DNA from: JADZEM01 sp046328125
Lineage (GTDB): Bacteria; Chloroflexota; UBA6077; JACCZL01
DNA length: 64,000 bases
Assembly (NCBI GenBank): GCA_046328125.1
Contig: JAXLXF010000020.1
Coordinates: 1-64,000, forward strand
Direction of reading: 5' to 3'
Shown: in pieces, positions 40,703 to 48,804 of the stretch
Layout of the letters: each line of letters begins with the position of its first letter
Position numbering within the stretch: the first letter of the stretch is position 1
The notes under the pieces: generated by a model
The model's database searches: none
What the model was told of the DNA's origin: nothing
Seen by the model: only the letters and a program-made list of their open reading frames with translations
Made by a program: the position numbers and the translations under genes

Positions 40703-41377
40703 TCAATGGCCCTGCCCGGCTCCGTACCAGGGATAGTAGAGCGCCAGCACGAGCGGCTGGCCGGTCTTCATCTCCGCGATGGGCGTCACGGTCGTGGCGG
40801 GCGACGGCGTGGTCTGGGCGGTCGCGGCGCTGGTGGCGCTGGCGCCGACGAGCGCCGCTGGCGTGAGCGCGGTGCCGGTCGTCGCGGCGCGGGGCGTCGT
40901 CGAGGCTGCTGCTCCGTCGTAGAGGGCGTCCGAGCAGTTGACGCCTTCGGGCTTCGGCCCGGCCCGGTGGGCGGGCGGCTCGACCGGGCCGATGGCGCTG
41001 GCGTCGATCCAGAACCGGCCGTCCAGGTGCGGGTTGTAGACGAAGACGCGCGCGTCGTCGATCTCCTCGTCGATCCGGAAGATGCAGAACGCACTGGAGG
41101 TCTTGCCGAAGCTGATGGCGTTGCGGTCACTGGCCGGGCCGCTCCACATGTCGGTGACGCGGTGGTTCTTGACCCAGCGCTCGGGCGTCGGGGTGGCGGT
41201 CGGCTCGGGCGTGAAGGTCGGACGCGGCACGGTTGGGGGCGGCACGGTGGGCGGCGGCGGCGGATTGAGGACGCCGCCGCAGGCCGTCGTCAGGAGCATC
41301 AGGAGAACGGAGAGCAGCTGGAGCGACCGGATGGAGGAGCGGCTGGCGGGGCGAATCCGAAAGAGTCGTCTTGCCAT
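40703..41377 (-). CDS. Lipoprotein ending in the first strand of a GH99-like domain (probably truncated)
   Basis: 224 residues from the ATG at 41377. Signal peptide with lipobox LTTAC, a Pro/Thr-rich linker (PPPPPTVPPPTVPRPTFTP), then a domain of about 80 residues with FCIFRIDEEIDDARVFVYNP and WIDASAIGPVE that looks like an SH3-like or ligand-binding module. After another Ala/Thr linker the protein ends with LVLALYYPWYGAGQGH and a stop. YYPWYG is the hallmark opening strand of GH99/GH71-like glycosidase domains, so the catalytic domain of 250 or more residues appears lost. Heptad repeats follow about 30 bases later. Confidence 0.7.
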   Translation of the reverse strand: MARRLFRIRPASRSSIRSLQLLSVLLMLLTTACGGVLNPPPPPTVPPPTVPRPTFTPEPTATPTPERWVKNHRVTDMWSGPASDRNAISFGKTSSAFCIFRIDEEIDDARVFVYNPHLDGRFWIDASAIGPVEPPAHRAGPKPEGVNCSDALYDGAAASTTPRAATTGTALTPAALVGASATSAATAQTTPSPATTVTPIAEMKTGQPLVLALYYPWYGAGQGH

Positions 41378-41416
41378 GCGCTGTGTAGCATCCACCCGAG
41401 GCACCGCTGGCGGCCG

Positions 41417-42277
41417 TCAGGCGCCGTGAGTGACAGCCGGAGTGGACCGGGGCGGACGTGCGAGCGCCGTTAGGACGCGCTCGACCTCGCCGACCCCTTC
41501 GAGGATCAGGTCGGCCTCGGCGCGAACCTCCGGGGGGCCTTCGACGCTGCCGACGCCGACGGTCAGCGCGTCAACCGCGCCGGCCGACCGCAGCTCGCGC
41601 AGCACGCGGAACGCGTCGAGGTCGGTCACGTCGTCGCCGAAGAACGCCACCGAGCGCAGCCCGTGCTGCTCGACCAGGCGTCGCGCGGCGGCGCCCTTGT
41701 CGATGGGGACCGCCGGTAGCACGTTCACGACCAGCCCGCCCTCGATGAGCCGCAATGAACCGGATCGAGCGTACGGCTCCAGGATCTCCAGCACTCGGGC
41801 GCCGATCTCGGCCGGCGCGGTGGCGAGGCGGTAGTGGATTGCCAGGCTAACCCGCTTGTCCTCGATGGCGAGCTCTGAGGACGGGATCGCGGCTCGGACG
41901 TCGGCGAGGGCGGACTGGAGCGCGGGGCGAGCGGCTTCGGCGGCGGGGTCGGTCTGGACGGCTCCGTCCGCGAGCCATTCGAGGCCGTGGTTGCCGACGT
42001 AGCCGATGCTGGCGACCTGGACCATCTGCTGGGCGCGCTCGACGGCCCGGCCGGTGACGACGGTGACGAGGTCGAGGCGCGTTCCGAGACGGGTCAAGGC
42101 GCGCCGAGCTTCGGCGGAGACGGTCGCGTCGTTGGTGCGCCGAGTGATCCGGCTGATAGTCCCATCAACGTCGGTCAGCAGGCCGGCCGGCCGCGCGCTG
42201 AACAACTGCCGGAGCGCGCGAGCCACCGCTCGTACTCGTGCTGTGCTGGCCTGGGCGTCGTCGAGATCGGATGCCAT
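41417..42277 (-). CDS. otsB: Trehalose-6-phosphate phosphatase
   Basis: 286 residues from the ATG at 42277. HAD superfamily: motif I LLTDVDGTISRI with the nucleophile and acid Asp pair, motif II VTGRAVERAQQMV, then GNHGLEWL, which is diagnostic of OtsB, KRVSLAIHYR, the Lys in PIDKGAAARRLVE, and the metal motif FFGDDVTDLDAF. It releases trehalose from trehalose-6-phosphate. No trehalose-phosphate synthase lies in the window. It ends about 40 bases after the start of the truncated lipoprotein. Confidence 0.92.
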   Translation of the reverse strand: MASDLDDAQASTARVRAVARALRQLFSARPAGLLTDVDGTISRITRRTNDATVSAEARRALTRLGTRLDLVTVVTGRAVERAQQMVQVASIGYVGNHGLEWLADGAVQTDPAAEAARPALQSALADVRAAIPSSELAIEDKRVSLAIHYRLATAPAEIGARVLEILEPYARSGSLRLIEGGLVVNVLPAVPIDKGAAARRLVEQHGLRSVAFFGDDVTDLDAFRVLRELRSAGAVDALTVGVGSVEGPPEVRAEADLILEGVGEVERVLTALARPPRSTPAVTHGA

Positions 42278-42293
42278 AGTGAGCGAGCGAACG

Positions 42294-42812
42294 TCAGGCG
42301 GCGGTCGCGGTGCCGGCCTTCGCGGCGAGCCAGGTCTCGCGCCAGTGCTTGCGCCCGTGAGCGGTGAACAAGACGAGCGCCGGCATCTTGCGGAGGACCG
42401 CGAAGTCACGATGGATGCGGTCGTGGCCGTGGACGGGCTTCCTGACCTCGACGTAGCCGCTGATGATGTCGCCGCCGCTGGTGAGCACGGTAAGCAGCGT
42501 GACGATCCACGGCAGCTGGGCGAGCACGTCTGCCTGGTTGATGCGCGCCTGGAACGGGGCCGGGTAGGTGAACAGGCCGTACAGCCAGACGTAGCAGATG
42601 ACCCAGCTGACGACGGCCGGCAGGATCACCTGAAGCAGCCAGTACCGAGCTCGGGGCGAGTCCTCGAACACCACGGCGACGCCAACCGGGTTGATCGCGA
42701 CGCAGACGGTCGGGTGACCGTGGAAGCGGGCAATCGCCACGTGCGTCAGCTCGTGGAGCGCAACGAGAGCCAGAAAGCCGAGGACGAGCCAGGCGACGAG
42801 CTCAGGCGGCAT
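42294..42812 (-). CDS. DUF3267 family putative membrane zinc metallopeptidase
   Basis: 172 residues. HELTH at residues 20-24 is a HExxH zinc site within a hydrophobic helix (LVLGFLALVALHELTHVAIA). Two or three more membrane segments follow (YWLLQVILPAVVSWVICYVW, LPWIVTLLTVL). The second conserved element SGGDI, with an acidic residue, is in the expected place for the third ligand. DUF3267 proteins are integral membrane zincins with unknown substrates. It is 16 bases upstream of otsB and probably cotranscribed. Confidence 0.85.
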   Translation of the reverse strand: MPPELVAWLVLGFLALVALHELTHVAIARFHGHPTVCVAINPVGVAVVFEDSPRARYWLLQVILPAVVSWVICYVWLYGLFTYPAPFQARINQADVLAQLPWIVTLLTVLTSGGDIISGYVEVRKPVHGHDRIHRDFAVLRKMPALVLFTAHGRKHWRETWLAAKAGTATAA

Positions 42813-43027
42813 GCCGCACCTCCATGACGTAGAGGGAACGAGGCCACGAGGTGCGGAGGGATGGCTGCGTCGTGACGTTGAGGTCAGAGGTCCGGCAACG
42901 CTCGGGCATTCGGAGTGTATCGGCGGACCGACCGTGGTGACAAGCGAATCTCGTCGGCAGGAGTCTCAGAGACGGCACGCCTGGACGTGCGCGGACGTTC
43001 TCGTCTCTGGTATTCTTCTGCACGCAG

Positions 43028-43102
43028 TCCCCGATAGCTCAACGGTAGAGCGGCCGGCTGTTAACCGGTAGGTTCCAGGTTCGAATCCTGGTCGGGGAGC
43101 CA
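43028..43102 (+). tRNA. tRNA-Asn (anticodon GTT)
   Basis: Acceptor TCCCCGA paired with TCGGGGA, discriminator G, and an encoded CCA (43100-43102). D arm AGCTC..GAGC, anticodon stem CCGGC/ACCGG-type with loop CTGTTAA (anticodon GTT), T arm CCAGG-TTCGAAT-CCTGG. Confidence 0.95.
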
Positions 43103-43105
43103 CCA

Positions 43106-43140
43106 GCCGCGCCCGAGCTAGTCGGGCGCGGCTTGTCGTT
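43106..43140 (+). terminator. Terminator of tRNA-Asn
   Basis: Perfect 11-bp stem GCCGCGCCCGA (43106-43116) and TCGGGCGCGGC (43122-43132), then TTGTCGTT. It overlaps the stop codon of the convergent antiporter gene, so it may end both transcripts. Confidence 0.75.
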
Positions 43141-44365
43141 GTCTGGGCACGTGCGCACGTGCGCTCCGTGCGAGGGCGGTTAGCGACGGCGGCACGACCA
43201 GCGTGGTCAGCACGACGACAATAACGATGGCCGAGAACATCGGCTGTGGGATCAGGCCGAGCGAGCGGCCGGCGGTCGCCACGATCAAGCTGACCTCGCC
43301 GCGCGGGACCATCCCGACCCCGACGATGGCGGCCGAGCGTCTTCCCAGGCTGAGCGCGCCGAGCCCGCAGCCGAGCAGCTTGCCGACGACGGCGAGCGCC
43401 GTCAAGGCGAGCGCCACGAGCATCAGCGAGCCGTCCAGGAAGACGTGCCAGTCCACGCGGCTGCCGGTGACCACGAAGAAGATCGGCACCAGGAAGTCGT
43501 AGACCGGCTGGGTCTGACGCTCCAGTTCGTACTCTTCGCGAATCTCGGAGAAGATCGTGCCGGCCAGGAACGCGCCGACGATGGCGGCCAGCCCGATCTG
43601 AGTCGAGACGACAGCCAGACCGAGCATCAGCATCGTGGCAACCGAAGCCGGCGCGCTCTGCATCTTCAGGTGTGCCAGTCGATGTCCCCAGCGTCGGACG
43701 AGATGGCGCCCGGCCACCGCCACGATGCCTGCAAAGGCCACGGCCTCTCCGATGGCCAGCCCGATGGTGGCGAGTGAGATCCCGCCAGACGACCCCAGCG
43801 CTGACACCAGGGTGAGGGCGATCAGGGTCAGGATGTCGTCCACGATGGCGGCGCCGAGGATGACGCGGGCCTCGGTGGCGCCCAGGATGCCGAGGTCGGC
43901 CATGACGCGGGCCGTGATGCCGATGCTCGTCGCCACCAGGGCCGTCGCCACGAAGATCGCGGTCGGCGGCGCCTCCCCGACCAGCAGGCTGAGGCCAAAG
44001 ACCAGGGCGAACGAGCAGGTCATCCCGCCGGCGGCCACGGCGAGGGCACGGACGCCGACCCGCAGGATGTCGTCCAGGCGAGTCTCCAGGCCGACGACGA
44101 ACAGCAGCAGGATCACGCCGAGCTGGGCCAGGATCTCGTAGCCGGATTCGAGTGCGTGCGTGGCCGGCGCGAGCCCGCCATACGCCTCGATCATCGCCTG
44201 GGACGGGACGCCGACCCAGCCCAGGGCGAACGGTCCGACCGCGATGCCGACCAGCAGCTCGCCGACGACGGCTGACTGGCCGCACCGTTCGCACAGCTCG
44301 CCGGCCAGCCTGGCGCCGACGAACATGACGAAGATGCTGAGGAGCAACGTGGTGGCCGTGTCCAT
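43118..44365 (-). CDS. Cation:proton antiporter, CPA2 (Kef/NapA) family
   Basis: 415 residues from the ATG at 44365, with AGGGGA about 7 bases upstream; a GTG 11 codons earlier is possible. About 12-13 hydrophobic helices. VGELLVGIAVGP and LFVVGLETRLDDILRVG are typical early CPA2 motifs, and the ion-binding Asp-Asp is in ILGAAIVDDILTLIAL. The late segment VGMVPRGEVSLIVA is also diagnostic. No RCK/TrkA-N regulatory domain is attached, so it is the short form, probably a Na+ or K+/H+ antiporter. Confidence 0.92.
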   Translation of the reverse strand: MDTATTLLLSIFVMFVGARLAGELCERCGQSAVVGELLVGIAVGPFALGWVGVPSQAMIEAYGGLAPATHALESGYEILAQLGVILLLFVVGLETRLDDILRVGVRALAVAAGGMTCSFALVFGLSLLVGEAPPTAIFVATALVATSIGITARVMADLGILGATEARVILGAAIVDDILTLIALTLVSALGSSGGISLATIGLAIGEAVAFAGIVAVAGRHLVRRWGHRLAHLKMQSAPASVATMLMLGLAVVSTQIGLAAIVGAFLAGTIFSEIREEYELERQTQPVYDFLVPIFFVVTGSRVDWHVFLDGSLMLVALALTALAVVGKLLGCGLGALSLGRRSAAIVGVGMVPRGEVSLIVATAGRSLGLIPQPMFSAIVIVVVLTTLVVPPSLTALARSARAHVPRQRQAAPD

Positions 44366-44392
44366 CCAATTCCCCTGACCGCCCCTCTTCGA

Positions 44393-44428
44393 CGACACAA
44401 AAGAGGAGACTGCGATGACAGTCTCCTC
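44393..44428 (-). terminator. Intrinsic terminator on the minus strand upstream of the antiporter
   Basis: 10-bp stem GAGGAGACTG (44403-44412) and CAGTCTCCTC (44419-44428) with a 6-base loop, followed on the minus strand by TTTTGTGT. It ends transcription from the SRPBCC gene before the antiporter. Confidence 0.75.
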
Positions 44429-44535
44429 CCGGTCGTCCGGATACGGGGTGGACGGCCCCCGGCGCTCGCGCGCGTATCAGACTCTCACTGTATCAGCCAG
44501 CCGAACGGCGTCACAACGCGGATGCCGCGCGCCGG

Positions 44536-45024
44536 TCAGGCGGGCTGACGGCGGCGCAGCAGCTCGGCCCGAATTCCCTGCTCGCCGTCCGCCATCACGC
44601 GGTCGTGGTTAGACTTGAACAACGGCTTGAGGATCGGGGAGAGCCACTTGAGGAGCGGCTTGTCCGTGCGGACGCGCCAGTCATAGGTGACGCGGGACTC
44701 GCCGCCGTCCGGGCCGTCCGGCTCGATGGTCCAGACGCCGGTCCCGACCATGTCGCCCCAGGCATCGACGGTGTACCCGTACGGGTGCCGTGACTCGACC
44801 ACCTTGAACGACCAGCGCAGTGTGTACGGCAGGTGCCCTTTCGTCTCGACCCGCATCACCTTGCCGACTCCGTGCTCGTCGCCCGGTTCGAGCACCGTCG
44901 CCGACGAGTAGAGCGACGGCCAGACGCGGAGCAGCGTGTCGGTGTCGCCGAGCAGATCGGAGACCTGCTCGGCGCTGCCCGGTAGCCGCCATCGGGTGAT
45001 GAACTGATACTCGTTTGCTGGCAT
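44536..45024 (-). CDS. SRPBCC (START-like) superfamily protein
   Basis: 162 residues from the ATG at 45024. The fold pattern is visible: FITRWRLPGSAEQVSDLLGD at the start (strand then two helices), KVMRVETKGHLPYTLRWSFKV and GVWTIEPDGPDGGESRVTYDWRV as the beta sheet, and a long final helix (LFKSNHDRVMADGEQGIRAELLRR). Polyketide-cyclase/dehydrase-like members bind hydrophobic ligands in the groove. No catalytic role can be assigned. A GGGGGG stretch before the ATG may serve as ribosome binding site. Confidence 0.8.
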   Translation of the reverse strand: MPANEYQFITRWRLPGSAEQVSDLLGDTDTLLRVWPSLYSSATVLEPGDEHGVGKVMRVETKGHLPYTLRWSFKVVESRHPYGYTVDAWGDMVGTGVWTIEPDGPDGGESRVTYDWRVRTDKPLLKWLSPILKPLFKSNHDRVMADGEQGIRAELLRRRQPA

Positions 45025-45404
45025 GCTCGGTACCCCCCATCCACAGGTGGTACGACGACGGCTGCGCGTTGGATGACTCTGAGAGTGTGCCAAGAAGTAA
45101 GTATTGCAGTGTGACGGGTGCGCTCGTCTGAATCCTGACTAGATCGCTCGCCACCTCATGTCCGGGCTCATGGCGGACCGGCCGAGCGCGTGGACGTGTC
45201 CCCCGGGCGAATGCTCCTCCGCCACGGCGGAGGCAGCACGTCTATCGCCTGAGACGATGTGTTCAGATCTGGTTCATGGCAAGTCCCTGAGTCTCCCGTA
45301 GAGTAGGTTTGGCGCTGGCCCCGGCCCGCCGAAACCCACTCTCGCTCAGCGGTTTCGCGATAGGCGCCATCAAGGGCGCGTGAAGCGGCGCTCAGGAGGT
45401 ACAG
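45025..45404. other. Intergenic region upstream of the cupredoxin gene
   Basis: About 380 bases between divergent genes with no repeat of the listed families and no convincing gene. AGGAGG just before 45405 is the ribosome binding site of the next gene. Confidence 0.4.
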
Positions 45405-45950
45405 GTGGATCGACGTGAATTCCTGAAGGTGGCTGCTGCTGCGGGTGGAGCACTGGCAGCGATCTCCGCGTTGCCAGCGCAGGCAGAGCCGCTTGCGCTT
45501 CAGGACCACATTGCAGCTCTCGTAGGGGACAGGATCGGCGCCCCGCGGCCTCAGGTAGCGGGTTCGGCGGCTGCCACTGTAGCAGCGTCGAGCGCTCAGG
45601 CAGCTGACCCGCCGGTCGTGAACGTCACGATCTCGGATGGGAGCATGCAGATCGATCAATCATCCGTTCCGGCCGGTCCCGTGACGTTCCAGGTCTTCGT
45701 CCAAGGCGATCAGGCTCACGAGATCAATGTCCTCAAGACGCAGCTCGATCCAAAGTCCCTGCCCGAGGGAACGGAGCCCGGCGTGATCGACGAGGCCGCT
45801 GTCGGCGACAAGGCAGGAGAGATCGAAGACGTCCCGCCGAATATGCCGCAGGCGGACACGTTCGACATGACGTCCGGCCGATTCGTGATCTTTTGCAACC
45901 TCTCGGGCCACTACGCGAAGGGCGAAGTGGCGACACTCGTCGTGAAGTGA
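45405..45950 (+). CDS. TAT-exported cupredoxin-like protein
   Basis: 181 residues from a GTG behind AGGAGGTACAG. The N-terminus DRREFLKVAAAAGGALA is a twin-arginine signal. A cupredoxin fold follows the Ala-rich linker: VNVTISDGSMQIDQSSVPAGPVT, AHEINVLKT (first His ligand), and FVIFCNLSGHYAKGE with the Cys and second His. In sulfocyanin/plastocyanin-like proteins a Met four or five residues after that His is the axial ligand; here the position is Gly-Glu, so the copper site would be altered or lost. Probably a periplasmic or surface electron-transfer or binding protein. Confidence 0.82.
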   Translation: MDRREFLKVAAAAGGALAAISALPAQAEPLALQDHIAALVGDRIGAPRPQVAGSAAATVAASSAQAADPPVVNVTISDGSMQIDQSSVPAGPVTFQVFVQGDQAHEINVLKTQLDPKSLPEGTEPGVIDEAAVGDKAGEIEDVPPNMPQADTFDMTSGRFVIFCNLSGHYAKGEVATLVVK

Positions 45951-46090
45951 CGCGCCGAGTGCACGTCGACCCATCGGCCCGAAAAACACCTGGCAGAGTG
46001 AAACGGGTGCCGGTACCGGCCCGGCGCCCGGCCAAAGTGAGAGGGCGGCTCATCGGCTCGCCCGCTCACGAGTCTCTGGGGGGGCAAACC

Positions 46091-47425
46091 ATGCGCTGGC
46101 CAGCCCGGGCATGGGCCCGCGGGGCGTTGACCGCCTTCGTACTCGTGGCAATCTCCGTGCTCGCGTGCCTGCAGCAACTGAGCAGCACCGCCAGCGCACA
46201 GGCGCCTGAGAGGGACGCGCGGTACTTCGCTGAGACCGGCTTCCGCATCGACGACGACAAGATCTGGGACTATTTCAAGAAGCGCGGCGGCACCGGCACC
46301 TTCGGGCTGCCGACCTCGCGGACGTTCCAGTTCCAGGGCTCACCCACCCAGTTCTTCCAGCGACAGGTCGTGCAGGTGGGCAGCAACGGCGTCCACACGC
46401 TGAACCTGTTGGATGACGGCCTCCTGCCGTACACGACGATCAATGGCTCGACGTTTCCGGCCGTGGACCCGTCGGTCGTGGGAGCGGCACCCAGGGCCGG
46501 TAGCGCCGATTACGGCACGGCGGTCATCGCGTACCTGAAGCGGTACGCGCCCAACACCTTCGAGGGCCAGCCGGTTGGGTTTTACGACACTTTCCTGGAC
46601 ACGGTCACGCTGGATGACGCCTTCCCGAACGGCGGCGGCAACGCCGATCTCCTGCCGCTGCTGAACCTGGAGATCTGGGGCCTCCCGACCTCCAAGCCGG
46701 CGCGCGATCCGAAGAACAACAGCTTTGTCTACCTGCGCTTTCAGCGCGGCATCATGCACTATGACGAGAGCTGCAAGTGTACCCAGGGGCTGCTCCTGGG
46801 CGACGCGCTCAAGGAGCTGATCACCGGCCAGAACCTGCCGGACGACCTCGCGCAACAAGCCTCGCAGAGCCCGCTCTTCAAGCAATACGACGTCACGACA
46901 CACTCCGGCCCACTCCGCCCCTCGGCGCTGACCGGCTCAAACCTCGCCGACGCCTTCCGGCCTTCCCTGGACACCGCCACGGCGGCGTCCGCGCCGCCCG
47001 CCGCCCCTACCGCTAGCTCCCCGAAGGCCACTGCCACCGCGCCGGCGGCCACGTCCACGCCGAGCTCTACCGCCGCGGCCGGCGGAAATGGACCCACGGC
47101 GACGCCGGAAAGCCCATTACAGTCTGGCGGCGCGGGCTCCGCACCTCAAGCGTCACCACTTGGCGATCTCTCAGCATTCCGCACGATTACGCAGGACACG
47201 CTGGACAAGCTCAATGCCGGGGATCAGAAAGGCGCGACGGCCCGCATCCGTGACCTCGAGACTGCATGGGACAGGGCAGAGGCTACTCTCAAGCCCAAGA
47301 GTCCCGCCGAGTGGACGAAGATCGACGACAAGATCGACGAGGCACTCCGTCAATTGCGGGCTGTCAACCCGAACCCGGCGGCCGAGAAGACTGCACTCCA
47401 GGATCTCCTTGATGTCCTCAAGTAG
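46091..47425 (+). CDS. Secreted protein with C-terminal 'ETAWDRAEA' module
   Basis: 444 residues from the ATG at 46091. Signal peptide ends near TASAQA. Residues about 40-300 form a globular domain of the kind common in Chloroflexota exported proteins (YFAETGFRIDDDKIWDYFKKRGG, TFGLPTSRTFQFQG, FFQRQVVQV), related to LGFP-like repeats. An Ala/Pro/Ser/Thr linker of about 70 residues leads to a C-terminal helical module of about 88 residues (ITQDTLDKLNAGDQKGATAR, DLETAWDRAEATL, IDEALRQLRAV). That module is nearly identical to the C-terminus of the next gene. Function unknown. Confidence 0.75.
   Translation: MRWPARAWARGALTAFVLVAISVLACLQQLSSTASAQAPERDARYFAETGFRIDDDKIWDYFKKRGGTGTFGLPTSRTFQFQGSPTQFFQRQVVQVGSNGVHTLNLLDDGLLPYTTINGSTFPAVDPSVVGAAPRAGSADYGTAVIAYLKRYAPNTFEGQPVGFYDTFLDTVTLDDAFPNGGGNADLLPLLNLEIWGLPTSKPARDPKNNSFVYLRFQRGIMHYDESCKCTQGLLLGDALKELITGQNLPDDLAQQASQSPLFKQYDVTTHSGPLRPSALTGSNLADAFRPSLDTATAASAPPAAPTASSPKATATAPAATSTPSSTAAAGGNGPTATPESPLQSGGAGSAPQASPLGDLSAFRTITQDTLDKLNAGDQKGATARIRDLETAWDRAEATLKPKSPAEWTKIDDKIDEALRQLRAVNPNPAAEKTALQDLLDVLK
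47156..47380 (+). repeat. 225-bp direct repeat, copy 1 (shared C-terminal module)
   Basis: Matches 48492-48716 with only three mismatches by eye (G/C giving Ala/Pro, A/G giving Asn/Asp, C/G silent). It encodes most of the 88-residue helical module and is in frame in both genes. Confidence 0.9.
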
Positions 47426-47552
47426 TCATCGCTCGCCGAGCTCAGCGGTGCCGGCGTATTCAGCCCGGGCCCCGGCCTGATCGTCGGCACGACCGCCCCG
47501 GTTGCCGGTGCCAGGCGACGCTCGCCGCGATGCCAGGAAAGGATTCCTCGAG

Positions 47553-48761
47553 ATGGCTTCCAAGTATGCGAATGACCGCCATTACAACACCTTGCTCAGC
47601 AAGGTGCCCGAGGTCACGCTGTACTTCTGGATCATCAAAGTGCTCTGTACGACTGTTGGAGAAACAGCCGCGGATTTCCTCAACGTCAATCTCAATTTTG
47701 GTCTGACAGGCACCTCAGTGGTCACAGGTGTACTTCTTGCACTCGTTCTCTTCTTCCAGTTCCGAGCAAGGCGCTACGTCCCGACCGTTTACTGGCTGAC
47801 GGTTGCGCTGGTGAGTGTGTTTGGGACACTGATAACGGACAATTTGACAGATAAGCTGGGCGTGCCACTGGAGGCGACGACCATTGTTTTTGGGGCAGCA
47901 CTCGCATTCACGTTCTCTGTCTGGTATTACAACGAGAAGACGCTTTCAATCCATTCTATTCACACAAGACGCCGTGAAGCGTTCTACTGGCTCGCCATTC
48001 TCTTTACGTTTGCACTTGGAACGGCTTCCGGCGACCTTATGGCGGAAAGTCTTGGTCTCGGCTATGCCACAACAGGGTTCATCATCGCCGGACTGATCGC
48101 ACTGTTTGCGATCGGCTGGCGACTGAAGCTGAACCCCATTCTCTCGTTCTGGGCCATCTACATCCTCACCCGTCCTCTGGGCGCCTCAATCGGCGACTAC
48201 CTCTCGCAATCTAGAGATGAAGGCGGGCTCGATCTTGGGCCAGAGGTGACGAGCTACTTGTTTGTCGCCGGTATTGTGATATTGGTGGCATATCTCTCGA
48301 TCACCAAACGGGATACGATTGGCCAGGACTTCGATCGAGCAGAGGCTGCGGACGAACAGAAGGGCGGCCTATGGCAGACCGCCGCCGTTGTTTTGATTCT
48401 GACTACAGCCGGAGGCACTGGCTATCACATGCGCCAGCTTACCCTCCAGAGCGCCGATGTCTCTACGCAATCTACGACCGGGTCAACGTCGCCACTTGGC
48501 GATCTCTCACCATTCCGCACGATTACGCAGGACACGCTGGACAAGCTCGATGCCGGGGATCAGAAAGGCGCGACGGCCCGCATCCGTGACCTCGAGACTG
48601 CATGGGACAGGGCAGAGGCTACTCTCAAGCCCAAGAGTCCCGCCGAGTGGACGAAGATCGACGACAAGATCGACGAGGCACTGCGTCAATTGCGGGCTGT
48701 CAACCCGAACCCGGCGAACGAGAAGACCGCACTACAGGTGCTCCTGGGTGCCCTCACTTAG
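47553..48761 (+). CDS. COG4705-type membrane protein (DUF347 repeats) fused to the 'ETAWDRAEA' module
   Basis: 402 residues from the ATG at 47553. NTLLSKVPEVTLYFWIIKVLCTTVGETAADFL is the first unit of the COG4705 membrane protein family, built of repeated pairs of helices with GET/GD-type motifs (TTVGETAADFL, GTLITDNLTD, GTASGDLMAESL, RPLGASIGDYL). Ten or so membrane helices are present. Proteins of this family have been linked to metal transport, not firmly. After a last helix (about 305-325) comes the 88-residue module shared with the preceding gene. Codon use is clearly less GC-biased than its neighbours, suggesting recent acquisition. Confidence 0.82.
   Translation: MASKYANDRHYNTLLSKVPEVTLYFWIIKVLCTTVGETAADFLNVNLNFGLTGTSVVTGVLLALVLFFQFRARRYVPTVYWLTVALVSVFGTLITDNLTDKLGVPLEATTIVFGAALAFTFSVWYYNEKTLSIHSIHTRRREAFYWLAILFTFALGTASGDLMAESLGLGYATTGFIIAGLIALFAIGWRLKLNPILSFWAIYILTRPLGASIGDYLSQSRDEGGLDLGPEVTSYLFVAGIVILVAYLSITKRDTIGQDFDRAEAADEQKGGLWQTAAVVLILTTAGGTGYHMRQLTLQSADVSTQSTTGSTSPLGDLSPFRTITQDTLDKLDAGDQKGATARIRDLETAWDRAEATLKPKSPAEWTKIDDKIDEALRQLRAVNPNPANEKTALQVLLGALT
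48492..48716 (+). repeat. 225-bp direct repeat, copy 2
   Basis: See 47156-47380. After 48716 the two copies diverge rapidly (Ala-Ala versus Ala-Asn, then LQDLLDVLK versus LQVLLGALT). Confidence 0.9.
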
Positions 48762-48804
48762 ACCGCATTCGCGTCCGTCTGGCACTGTTATTACGTGACA
48801 GACC

